From positions 21,887 through 85,886 of the forward strand of contig JAGLBD010000003.1 of the NCBI GenBank assembly GCA_018260425.1: a stretch of 64,000 nucleotides of DNA. Reading direction: 5' to 3'. Below the pieces are notes generated by a model. The model worked only from the letters and a program-made list of their open reading frames with translations, did no database searches and had not been told where the DNA came from. Within the stretch, counting starts at the first letter, position 1, and the number at the start of each line of letters is the position of its first letter. The position numbers and the translations under genes are program-made. Positions 36,750 to 44,939 of this stretch are shown here, piece after piece. The DNA comes from Pseudogulbenkiania sp. (GTDB lineage Bacteria; Pseudomonadota; Gammaproteobacteria; Burkholderiales; Chromobacteriaceae).

Positions 36750-37904
36750 ATGCGCCCCGATGAACTGGATGCCGCCCTGCAGTCACTCGATGCACGATTC
36801 CTGCGTCGCCGCCGTGCCACGCTGTCGTCGCCGCAAGGGCCCCGAGTGGTGGTGGACGGTCAGAGTCGTCTGGCGTTTGCCAGCAATGACTATCTGGGGC
36901 TGGCCAATCATCCCCGGGTCATCGAGGCCGCAACCCAGGCCATGCAATGTTATGGCGTTGGGGGCGGCGCCTCGCATCTGGTGGCGGGGCATTTCACGGC
37001 GCATCACGATGCCGAGCAGGCCCTGGCGGCTTATATCGGCAGTGAAGAGGCCTTATTGTTCTCGTCCGGCTATCTCGCCAACCTTGCCGTGATCACCGCA
37101 CTGGCCGGTCATGGCGATGCGGTGTTTGGCGACAAGCTCAATCACGCTTCGCTGAATGATGCCTGCCAGCTGTCGCGCGCACGGTTCCGGCGTTTTCGCC
37201 ATAACGACCTGGAGCATCTTGACTACCTGTTGCAGACCACCCCGGCACAGAGCCGGCTGATTGCCGTGGATGCGGTGTATAGCATGGATGGCGACCAGGC
37301 GCCGTTGGTGGAGTTATTGGCGCTGGCCGAGCGTTACGATGCCTGGCTCTATGTCGATGATGCACACGGCTTCGGTGTGCTGGGCGAAGGACGAGGCAGT
37401 CTCGCGGCGAGCGGCCTGTCTTCGCCACGCCTGATCGGCATGGCGACGCTAGGCAAGGCGGCCGGGGTTTCCGGTGCGGTGGTCACCGCCCGGGCCGCGG
37501 TGTGCCAGTGGCTGGTGAGCCGTGCCCGTCCTTATATCTATACCACGGCGTCGCCGCCGGCACTGGCGGCCGCGGTGACCACCAGCCTGCAGGTGATGCA
37601 GGACGAGCCATGGCGTCGCCGGCATGTTCTGGCGTTGGCGGCAGACTTCAATCAACGCCTGAGTGGACCGGGCCTGACGGTGCTGCCATCGATAACGCCG
37701 ATTCAGGCCGTGGTGCTGGGCAGTGCCGAACGGGCTTTGCAGGTCGCCGCCCGGCTGGAGGACGCCGGAGTGTGGGTGCCGGCCATCCGGCCGCCGACGG
37801 TGGAGGAAGGTCGCGCCCGTTTGCGGGTGTCGCTCACGGCCGAACACAGTCATGACGAGGTGGCGCAGTTGATCGGGCTGATCCGCAACGCAGCTGTGGC
37901 ATGA
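36750..37904 (+). CDS. bioF: 8-amino-7-oxononanoate synthase
   Basis: A 384-residue PLP enzyme condensing pimeloyl-ACP with alanine. Motifs: SNDYLGLANHP near the N-terminus, GGGASHLVAGHFTAHHDAEQ, VDDAHGFGVLGEGRGS (about residue 203) and the PLP lysine in ATLGKAAGVSGA (about 237). It follows bioB by 80 bp and ends with a four-base overlap (ATGA) with the next frame. Confidence 0.96.
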   Translation: MRPDELDAALQSLDARFLRRRRATLSSPQGPRVVVDGQSRLAFASNDYLGLANHPRVIEAATQAMQCYGVGGGASHLVAGHFTAHHDAEQALAAYIGSEEALLFSSGYLANLAVITALAGHGDAVFGDKLNHASLNDACQLSRARFRRFRHNDLEHLDYLLQTTPAQSRLIAVDAVYSMDGDQAPLVELLALAERYDAWLYVDDAHGFGVLGEGRGSLAASGLSSPRLIGMATLGKAAGVSGAVVTARAAVCQWLVSRARPYIYTTASPPALAAAVTTSLQVMQDEPWRRRHVLALAADFNQRLSGPGLTVLPSITPIQAVVLGSAERALQVAARLEDAGVWVPAIRPPTVEEGRARLRVSLTAEHSHDEVAQLIGLIRNAAVA

Positions 37905-40810
37905 TTGCACGCGTCGTACGGGAAAATGACACAAATGTCACCTGTACCGACTACCATATAATCATGAATCGTACGGTTGAAGGTTTCATTATTCCCGAAT
38001 CGCATTCCCGTCAACCGCTGGCGCTGTTGGCGCGCTTGGGCAACCTTGAGGCCATGGCGTTATGGCGCTGTTCCGGCAACGACTGGCAGTGCCTTGCCTC
38101 GATTGGCAATGCAGCGTTGTTGCCCGAACCGGATGGCCTGGCAGAGTCCGACCCGGAGCCGCGGGTGGGGCGACTGTTCCTGACGGAAGGCGCGACCCGG
38201 ATTGGCGCTCTGCTATGGATCGGAGAGGTGCCCGGCTGGTTTGAAGAAGTTGCACCTCTGTGGATCGGCGACCGGTTTGCCGCGCCGCTGTATCCGGAAC
38301 CGGCGGTGACGTCTGGGGTCATCGATGTCTTGCGGGAAATGGGGCGGGCCTGTGACGAGATGACCAGCCTCAATCACTATTTGCCCCGTGTACACCAGTT
38401 GCTGGGTCGGCTGATGGAGTCCGGCAATCTGGCGCTAGCGTTGTGCGACGAGACCGACAGCTCTGTTTACTATCCTTACTATACCGACAGCCGGGATCCG
38501 GATCCGCCCCGGCCCGATGCGCTGTTTCCGTTGCGGACCGCACGAAGGTCGCTGACCGCCTGGCTGATACGACATGGCAAGGCGGAGGTTTTGGGACGCG
38601 ATGCACTATTGCGCTTGGTGCGGGAGCAGGACCTTGAACCTCCGGGCCTGTTGCCGGGCTGCTGGATGGGCGTGCCGCTGGTCAATGTTTCCGGCAAGGT
38701 CATCGGTGCAGCGGTGCTGCAGCGTTACGAAGATCTGCCGCCCTTCGACGCCCGTGAGCAGGCGGTGTTCCAGTTTGTCGCCCGCCAGACCGGCTTTGCA
38801 CTGGACCGGTGGATTTACCGGGAGCGTATCGAAAAACGGCTGTGGCTTAAAACCGGTGAGCTGGAGGGATTGCAGGCCCGGCTACTGGCCGAGGTGGCGG
38901 AACGCAAGCGCGTCGAACGTTTTCAGAAAGTCCTGTATTCCATCGCCGAGCTATCCAATACCAGTTTATCGCTGGAAGCCTTTCTGGCGGGCTTGCATCG
39001 TTTGTTGCAAGAATTGGTGGCGGCCCCGAATTGTCTGGTGACCTTGTATGACCCGGTCAGCGATGTCCTGACCTTTCCGTATTGTGCCGACGAGCGGGCG
39101 ATAGCCACACGTGCGCGCAAGCCCGGCAAGGGGCCGGTTGAACGGGTGTTGCATGGCGGACGCCCGTTGATGTTGCGCAAGGGGGACGACACACTGGACC
39201 CCGACGTGACGAGCTGGCTCGGGGTGCCCTTGTATTGCGGTAGTGAATTGCTCGGGGTGTTGTCGATTCACAGTTATAGCGCCTCGGCCGGTCTTGGCTG
39301 GCGCGACCAGGAAGTGCTGGAGTTCATCGCCAACAATATCGGCACGGCGCTGGCCCGGGTCAAGGCGCTGGAAGACCTGCAACGTGCTTGCGGCGATCTG
39401 GAAGAACGGGTGCTGGAGCGGACCCATGCACTGGACGCCGTGAATGCCAGGCTGCAATTCGACAGTTTGCATGATCCGCTGACCAAGCTGCCCAACCGGA
39501 CCTATTTCTCCAAGACCCTGCGCCGTACCTGGGAGGCCTATGCCTCGTCGGCCGGTGAACGTTTTGCAGTACTGTTCATCGACCTCGATCGTTTCAAGCT
39601 GGTCAATGACACGCTGGGCCATCTGGCCGGCGACCATTTGCTTTTCGAAGCCGGCGCGCGCATCCGCAACTGTCTGCGTCATTATGATTTTCTGTCGCGA
39701 CTGGGCGGGGACGAGTTCGCCGTGTTGCTGTTCGGCGTCACCGACGTGGCGAGTTGCGAGCTGGTCGCCCGGCATATCGTCAGCGCGTTTGAATGCCCGG
39801 TCATCCTCTCCGGGCGGGAGGTGTTCACCACCGCCAGCGTGGGGCTGGTGATTGCCGACAAGGAGTATTACCACAAGTCCGAAGACTTGCTGCGCGATGC
39901 CGACCATGCGATGTATTGCACCAAGCAGCAGGGGCGGCATGGGTATACGGTGTTCAATCACGAACTGCGGGTCAATCAGGCCGACCAATTGGCGCTGGAA
40001 TCCGAGTTGCGGCGTGCGCTGGATGAAACCGGTCAGTTGATCCCGTATTACCAGCCCTTCGTCGACGCCGATTCCGGGCAATTGCTGGGTTTCGAGACAC
40101 TGGTTCGCTGGCAGCACCCAAGCCGCGGTTTGCTCGCTCCGGCCGTCTTTCTGCCCATTGCCGAAGAGAGTGGTCTGATCATGCGTCTCGACCGCTACAT
40201 GATTCAGGCAGCCTGCCATCAATTGAGCCAGTGGCGCGACGAGGGTCGGGTGGATGAGTCGATTTCACTGCACATCAATCTGTCCAGCGGAAATTTTCAT
40301 GACTCCGAACTGTTGCCATGGATTGCGGAATTGATCGAGACGTGCCGCTTGCCGAGTCATATGGTGCATCTGGAAATCACCGAGAGCGCCTTGATCGATG
40401 TTCCGGAAACCGCGCAGCGGGTCATGCATGCCTTGCACGATATGGGCATCCGGCTGGATCTGGACGATTTTGGCACAGGCTATTCCGCCCTGTCTTACTT
40501 GCACCGTTTCCGCTTCGATGTCCTGAAAATCGATCAATCCTTTGTCCGTGAGTTGCCCGACAAGGAAGAGTCGATTGCCATTATTCGTGCCATCCTCGCC
40601 ATGGCGGCGGCACTGGGGCTGGAGGTGGTGGCTGAAGGTGTTGAAACGGCGGAGCAACGCCAGATGTTGCGTGAAATGGGCTGTCGATGCCTGCAGGGCT
40701 ATTACTTTGCTCGCCCGGTATCTGCCTCTGCCGTCGACTGGACGCGTTTGCCTCGGGGGCCGTCCATGCAGGACGTCCCCTTGCGAAATCCTCCGGCCAT
40801 CCCCATCTGA
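37901..40810 (+). CDS. Hybrid GAF-GAF-GGDEF-EAL cyclic-di-GMP signalling protein
   Basis: A protein of up to 969 residues. Domains: an N-terminal region of unknown fold (1-150), GAF-like domain 1 (about 153-310), GAF-like domain 2 (about 340-490), a short coiled coil, GGDEF (about 515-680) and EAL (about 710-955). The diguanylate-cyclase site is intact, LGGDEFAVL, with an inhibitory I-site RHYD five residues before it. The EAL signature reads ETL, but the catalytic LDDFGTGYS and EGVE motifs are present, so phosphodiesterase activity is plausible. No transmembrane segment is seen, so it is probably cytoplasmic. The first ATG overlaps the bioF stop; an in-frame ATG at 37964 would give 948 residues. 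Neither has a good ribosome-binding site. It lies inside the biotin operon, six bases before bioH. Confidence 0.9.
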   Translation: MIARVVRENDTNVTCTDYHIIMNRTVEGFIIPESHSRQPLALLARLGNLEAMALWRCSGNDWQCLASIGNAALLPEPDGLAESDPEPRVGRLFLTEGATRIGALLWIGEVPGWFEEVAPLWIGDRFAAPLYPEPAVTSGVIDVLREMGRACDEMTSLNHYLPRVHQLLGRLMESGNLALALCDETDSSVYYPYYTDSRDPDPPRPDALFPLRTARRSLTAWLIRHGKAEVLGRDALLRLVREQDLEPPGLLPGCWMGVPLVNVSGKVIGAAVLQRYEDLPPFDAREQAVFQFVARQTGFALDRWIYRERIEKRLWLKTGELEGLQARLLAEVAERKRVERFQKVLYSIAELSNTSLSLEAFLAGLHRLLQELVAAPNCLVTLYDPVSDVLTFPYCADERAIATRARKPGKGPVERVLHGGRPLMLRKGDDTLDPDVTSWLGVPLYCGSELLGVLSIHSYSASAGLGWRDQEVLEFIANNIGTALARVKALEDLQRACGDLEERVLERTHALDAVNARLQFDSLHDPLTKLPNRTYFSKTLRRTWEAYASSAGERFAVLFIDLDRFKLVNDTLGHLAGDHLLFEAGARIRNCLRHYDFLSRLGGDEFAVLLFGVTDVASCELVARHIVSAFECPVILSGREVFTTASVGLVIADKEYYHKSEDLLRDADHAMYCTKQQGRHGYTVFNHELRVNQADQLALESELRRALDETGQLIPYYQPFVDADSGQLLGFETLVRWQHPSRGLLAPAVFLPIAEESGLIMRLDRYMIQAACHQLSQWRDEGRVDESISLHINLSSGNFHDSELLPWIAELIETCRLPSHMVHLEITESALIDVPETAQRVMHALHDMGIRLDLDDFGTGYSALSYLHRFRFDVLKIDQSFVRELPDKEESIAIIRAILAMAAALGLEVVAEGVETAEQRQMLREMGCRCLQGYYFARPVSASAVDWTRLPRGPSMQDVPLRNPPAIPI

Positions 40811-40816
40811 AGGCCC

Positions 40817-41581
40817 ATGGAGCTATTTGTCGAAACCCGTGGCCGTGGAGCCGATGTGGTGTTACTGCACGGCTGGGGTTTGCACGGCGGAGTGTTTGAC
40901 CGGGTCGCCGATGCGTTGGCCCGGCACTTTTGCGTCCATTTGGTCGACTTGCCGGGGCATGGTGCATCACCCGCTCTGGACTCCTTCTCGGCTGAAAAGA
41001 TTGCCGATGCGCTGGCCGGGCGATTTCCCTGGCCGGTGCGGGTTGCCGGGTGGTCGCTGGGCGGGTTTATTGCCCAGCACTGGGCACTGCGTCATCCCGA
41101 GCAGGTAAAAAGTCTTGCGCTGATTTCGACCAGTCCCTGTTTTGTGCGTCGTCCTGACTGGCCGCATGCCCAGGAACGCAAAGCGATCGAAAGCGTTGCG
41201 GCCACACTGGACAGCGCTTTCGACAAAACCCTCGAACAGTTTCTGGCCCTGCAAATGCTTGGGGCTCCCGAAGCCAGGGAAACCTTGCGGGCGGTCAGGG
41301 AGCAGTTGTTTGCGCATGGCCGTCCGAGTGGCTTGCATAGCGCCCTCGACCTGCTGCTGGAATGCGACAGCCGTCGTTTACTGCCGGGGATTCTGTGTCC
41401 GACCGGTTTGTTTCACGGCGCCCGCGATGCAATTACCCCGATTGGTGCGGCGCGCTGGATGAGTGAGCAGTTACCCTTTGCCACTTTGTATGAATTCCCC
41501 AAGGCCTCGCACGCTCCTTTTCTCTCGCATGAGACCGAGTTTGTCGAGCGTCTGATCCATCATCTGGAAACTACTGCATGA
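40817..41581 (+). CDS. bioH: Pimeloyl-ACP methyl ester carboxylesterase
   Basis: A 254-residue alpha/beta hydrolase that removes the methyl ester from pimeloyl-ACP, ending the disguised fatty-acid route to pimelate. VVLLHGWGLHGGVFD forms the oxyanion-hole region, GWSLGG the nucleophile elbow (about residues 79-84), GARDAITP the Asp and ASHAPFLSH the His of the triad. BioH identity is supported by the immediate four-base overlap with bioC. Confidence 0.94.
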   Translation: MELFVETRGRGADVVLLHGWGLHGGVFDRVADALARHFCVHLVDLPGHGASPALDSFSAEKIADALAGRFPWPVRVAGWSLGGFIAQHWALRHPEQVKSLALISTSPCFVRRPDWPHAQERKAIESVAATLDSAFDKTLEQFLALQMLGAPEARETLRAVREQLFAHGRPSGLHSALDLLLECDSRRLLPGILCPTGLFHGARDAITPIGAARWMSEQLPFATLYEFPKASHAPFLSHETEFVERLIHHLETTA

Positions 41582-42477
41582 CCGAAGCTTTTTTTACCGA
41601 CAAGTCCCGGGTTCGCGCCTCGTTCGACAAAGCTGCCGGGAGTTATGACGCGGCAGCGGTCTTGCAGCGCGAAGTGGCCATGCGTATGGCCGAGCGACTG
41701 GATTACATCAAGATCAAGCCAGCGGTGATTCTCGATGCCGGCAGCGGTACCGGCGATGGGTCGGCCGAGTTGCGTCGCCGCTACCCGGAGGCCAGGGTCA
41801 TCGAGCTGGATCTGGCGCCCGGCATGTTGGCCCGTTCCCGCGACAAACAGAGCGAAGGGCGGGGTCTGTTGGGGCGCTGGTTCGGCAAGCAGCCCTCGCA
41901 GGTGTGCGGCGATATCGAAGCCTTGCCGCTGGCGGATGGCAGCGTCGACATGATCTGGTCGAATCTGGCGATTCAATGGGTGAATATCCCGGACGGCGTG
42001 TTTGCCGAGTTTCGCCGGGTGCTCAAGCCGGAGGGTATGTTGCTGTTTTCGACGCTGGGCCCGGATACCCTGAGCGAGTTGCGTCAGGCGTTTCAGGCCG
42101 TGGATGGCGCGACCCATGTCAATCAGTTCATTGATATGCATGACCTTGGCGACGCCTTGCTGCAGAGCCGGTTCGCCGAACCGGTGATGGATATGGAAAA
42201 AATTGTCATGACCTATTCCTCGGTGCGCGATGTCATGCGCGACCTGAAGGGCATAGGAGCGCATAATGCCACGGCGGGTCGTCCTCGCGGCTTGATGGGG
42301 CGTCATGCCTTCTCGGCTATCGAAGCCGGGTATGAGAAATTTCGCCGCGACGGGAAACTTCCCGCCAGTTACGAGGTCGTTTACGGGCACGCCTGGCGTA
42401 TCGATACACCGGGCAAGCCCCATGTCCTGCCGGATGGCCGGCAAGTCATCGAATTCGTCAAGAAACCCAAACCGTAA
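41578..42477 (+). CDS. bioC: Malonyl-ACP O-methyltransferase
   Basis: A 299-residue class I SAM methyltransferase that starts pimelate synthesis by methylating malonyl-ACP. It has KSRVRASFDKAAGSYDAAAVLQ-type N-terminus split over residues 8-28, the SAM motif ILDAGSGTGDGS (about 50-61) and SNLAIQWVNIPD, the BioC-typical motif after the SAM site. Its start overlaps the bioH stop. It is the last clear biotin gene of the cluster. Confidence 0.94.
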   Translation: MTEAFFTDKSRVRASFDKAAGSYDAAAVLQREVAMRMAERLDYIKIKPAVILDAGSGTGDGSAELRRRYPEARVIELDLAPGMLARSRDKQSEGRGLLGRWFGKQPSQVCGDIEALPLADGSVDMIWSNLAIQWVNIPDGVFAEFRRVLKPEGMLLFSTLGPDTLSELRQAFQAVDGATHVNQFIDMHDLGDALLQSRFAEPVMDMEKIVMTYSSVRDVMRDLKGIGAHNATAGRPRGLMGRHAFSAIEAGYEKFRRDGKLPASYEVVYGHAWRIDTPGKPHVLPDGRQVIEFVKKPKP

Positions 42478-42484
42478 GAAGATC

Positions 42485-43378
42485 ATGTTTTCAGTAAAAC
42501 GTCTGGCCCCCGTGCTGGCACTCGTCATGGCTGCCTGCTCGACACAGGTGACCCCGCCGGCACCGTCTGTTCAACCCAAAGTCCTGCCCAAACCCAAAAT
42601 TGCCCTGGCCCTTGGCGGCGGCGCCGCAAAGGGCTTTGCCCATATCGGCGTGATCAAGGTGCTGGAAGCCAATGGCATCAGCGCCGATATCGTTACCGGC
42701 ACCAGTGCCGGCAGTGTCGTCGGCAGTCTGTATGCGGCGGGCTATACCCCGGCACAGTTGCAGGCCAAGGCCGTCACCCTTGACGAGAGCAACCTCACCG
42801 ATTTCACCTTGTCGACCCGTGGCTTCATCAAAGGGGAAAAACTGCAGGCGTTCGTCAACCAGCAAGTCGGCAATCGCCCCATCGAGAAACTGGCCAAGCC
42901 GTTCGGTGCCGTTGCCACCGAACTGGATACGGGTCGTCGCGTGGTGTTCCGTCTGGGTAACACCGGGCAAGCCGTGCGTGCCTCGGCCAGTATCCCCAAT
43001 GTCTTCCTGCCGGTGGAAATTGCCGGCAAACGTTATGTAGACGGTGGACTGGTCAGTCCGGTTCCGGTGAGCGCTGCACGGGAAATGGGTGCGGATTTTG
43101 TCATTGCCGTGGATATTTCGGCGCGTCCCGGCAAAGGTCGTGCCACCGGCTTTTTGTCCACGCTGGACCAGAGCATCAATATCATGAGCGTGGCCGGTCT
43201 GGCTCAGGAGCTCAAGCAAGCCGACGTGGTGATTCAGCCCAAAGTGCAGAATATCGGTTCGGCCGCTTTCGAAGCACGCAATCAGGCTATCGCCGCCGGT
43301 GAGGCCGCTGCCCGCCAGGCGCTGCCGACCTTGCGTCGCCTGTTGCAGGAAAAAACCCGGGTAATGGCCGGCAGTTGA
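42485..43378 (+). CDS. Patatin-like phospholipase lipoprotein
   Basis: A 297-residue protein with a lipobox ending MAAC (lipidated cysteine at residue 18), then a patatin fold: the oxyanion glycine-rich loop ALGGGAAKGFAHIG (about 41-54), the nucleophile GTSAGS (about 74-79) and the dyad aspartate in DGGLVSPVPV (about 188). It resembles the RssA/NTE-like bacterial patatins, here anchored to a membrane facing the periplasm. Starting at the ATG at 42485 with AAGAAG upstream, it follows bioC by seven bases and is probably co-transcribed; no role in biotin synthesis is known. Confidence 0.88.
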   Translation: MFSVKRLAPVLALVMAACSTQVTPPAPSVQPKVLPKPKIALALGGGAAKGFAHIGVIKVLEANGISADIVTGTSAGSVVGSLYAAGYTPAQLQAKAVTLDESNLTDFTLSTRGFIKGEKLQAFVNQQVGNRPIEKLAKPFGAVATELDTGRRVVFRLGNTGQAVRASASIPNVFLPVEIAGKRYVDGGLVSPVPVSAAREMGADFVIAVDISARPGKGRATGFLSTLDQSINIMSVAGLAQELKQADVVIQPKVQNIGSAAFEARNQAIAAGEAAARQALPTLRRLLQEKTRVMAGS

Positions 43379-43444
43379 TTGGTTGCGCGAGCCGGATTTC
43401 TCGTTCATGCTTTTGGGGTATCCATTCCGAAAGGTCCGGCTCGC

Positions 43445-44095
43445 ATGATTACCCTCTATGGTGCAGCGCTGTCCCCTTACTACAACAAGGTCAAACTGGC
43501 CATGCTGGAGAAAGGAGTCAATTTCACCGAGGTGATGGTTCGTCCGTCACGCGACCCGGAATTTCTCGCCAAAAGTCCGCTGGGCAAGATCCCTGCAGTG
43601 GAAATCAACGGCCTGTTTCTGGCCGAGTCCACACCGATACTGGAATGGCTGGAAGATGCCTATCCGACGCTCTCCCTGTTACCTCCTACTCCCAATAGCC
43701 GTGCCTTGGCCCGCGAGTTGGCCTCCTTCATCGATTTGGCACTGATACCGGCCTGTGCCCCCCTGCAGCGCCATCTGGTCTGGGGCGAGCCGCTACCCGA
43801 ACGTGAAGCGTTGATCAGCGAGATACAACACTGTCTGGCGGCCCTGTTGCGCCGTGGACGGTGTTTGCCATGGCTGGCCGGCGACTTCTACTCGGTAGCG
43901 GATGTCAGCGCCGCGACCATTCTGCCCTTGCTGGGCGCACAAAGCCGGGCCGCATTGGGTATCGATGTGCTGGAAAACCATCCCTTGGCGGCGTATATCG
44001 CCCAGTTGCGCCAGCGTCCCACGGTGGCACGAATTCTGGCCGACCGCGAGACGCTGGCCGAGCGCTTTATCGCGTCCCGCCAGCGCAAGGCTTAA
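43445..44095 (+). CDS. Glutathione S-transferase family protein
   Basis: A 216-residue protein with an N-terminal thioredoxin-fold domain (ITLYGAALSPYYNKVKLAMLEKG, split over residues 2-24, and GKIPAVEINGLFLAEST for glutathione binding) and an all-helical C-terminal domain. A tyrosine-serine region near residues 9-12 could provide the active hydroxyl. I use the ATG at 43445; the open frame extends back to the end of the patatin gene without a better start. The substrate is unknown. It ends five bases before the convergent lipoprotein gene. Confidence 0.86.
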   Translation: MITLYGAALSPYYNKVKLAMLEKGVNFTEVMVRPSRDPEFLAKSPLGKIPAVEINGLFLAESTPILEWLEDAYPTLSLLPPTPNSRALARELASFIDLALIPACAPLQRHLVWGEPLPEREALISEIQHCLAALLRRGRCLPWLAGDFYSVADVSAATILPLLGAQSRAALGIDVLENHPLAAYIAQLRQRPTVARILADRETLAERFIASRQRKA

Positions 44096-44099
44096 GTAC

Positions 44100-44939
44100 T
44101 CATTGCTTCGGGATGCTGCCGGCCAACAGGCTGCTGCCATCGAGAGTGCTTGCCGTAAAGATCAGGCTTTGCATTGTGTCCTCGGGCAAGGTGACCAGTG
44201 AGGCCAGTCCCATCAAGGAAACCCCTCCCGGCGGGTTTTTGCCGGTCAGACAACGACCGACCCCTCCGTCAGGTATCACCGTCAAGTTGATGCGGTAGAG
44301 GTTCTTGTTGCCCTTGCCCAGTTCTCTGATCACGCCACTGCTGATCGTGCAACCGGGTAGCCTTCCCATGATGACGCCGTTGTCGTCAATGCTCATGACC
44401 AATGCTGCCGTTGACTGATAGTGCGGCAGGTTGCGGATATTTCTGGCTGTGTCGCTATAGTTACCGACTACCCGGGACAGGGCCCCCGAGTCATCGTACT
44501 GCGGGCTATAGGTCATGGAGAATTTGTCGATGGGTTGGCCGCTACTGCCCTGGTTCAATCGGGCGCTCAGAGTGTACCGGGTGAAAATGGTGCCTTCCAG
44601 ACGGTGGGAGAACACGGTACCTGTCTTGACGTCATTGGCCACGAATGACGGCTGTGGTGTGGGCAAGTGCCCTGCTAAACGCGGCGTGTAATTGAAGCCG
44701 CCGATTGACTGGGCAAACTGGAACTCGTGTCTGTCGTTGGCCAGAGGTGCCACCAGTGCGAATGCGGGTGACTTGTTGTCGGTCTTGCCGAACCAGATGC
44801 CTTCGGCGGACTGGCGGGCGGCCACCGGGAGTTTGGCCTTGACGGCCTCCTTGCCCGTGGAGCCACCGCCCCCTCCCTTGCAGGCGGTCAAGGTGGCAAG
44901 TAATGCAATGACGGTAATGGTTGCTGTTTTGGTAATCAA
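44100..44939 (-). CDS. Putative lipoprotein, copy A of a tandem pair
   Basis: A 279-residue protein starting with TTG at 44939, preceded by GGGGTGA. Residues 1-20 are a lipoprotein signal ending LTAC, then a glycine-rich linker (KGGGGGST). The mature part has SAEGIWFGKT, MTYSPQYDDSGALSRVVGNYSDTARN, GCTISSGVI and a C-terminal LIFTASTLDGSSLLAG. This plan of a single beta-rich domain resembles small outer-membrane lipoproteins of unknown function common in beta-proteobacteria; I cannot name a family. It is nearly the same as copy B over most of its length but carries about 20 extra residues (around TRYTLSARLNQG). Confidence 0.75.
   Translation of the reverse strand: MITKTATITVIALLATLTACKGGGGGSTGKEAVKAKLPVAARQSAEGIWFGKTDNKSPAFALVAPLANDRHEFQFAQSIGGFNYTPRLAGHLPTPQPSFVANDVKTGTVFSHRLEGTIFTRYTLSARLNQGSSGQPIDKFSMTYSPQYDDSGALSRVVGNYSDTARNIRNLPHYQSTAALVMSIDDNGVIMGRLPGCTISSGVIRELGKGNKNLYRINLTVIPDGGVGRCLTGKNPPGGVSLMGLASLVTLPEDTMQSLIFTASTLDGSSLLAGSIPKQ

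Noticed and set aside
37957..37962. TATAAT just before the internal ATG of the GGDEF/EAL gene
   Set aside because: It lies two bases before that ATG and has no -35 box, so it is unlikely to be a working promoter for that start.
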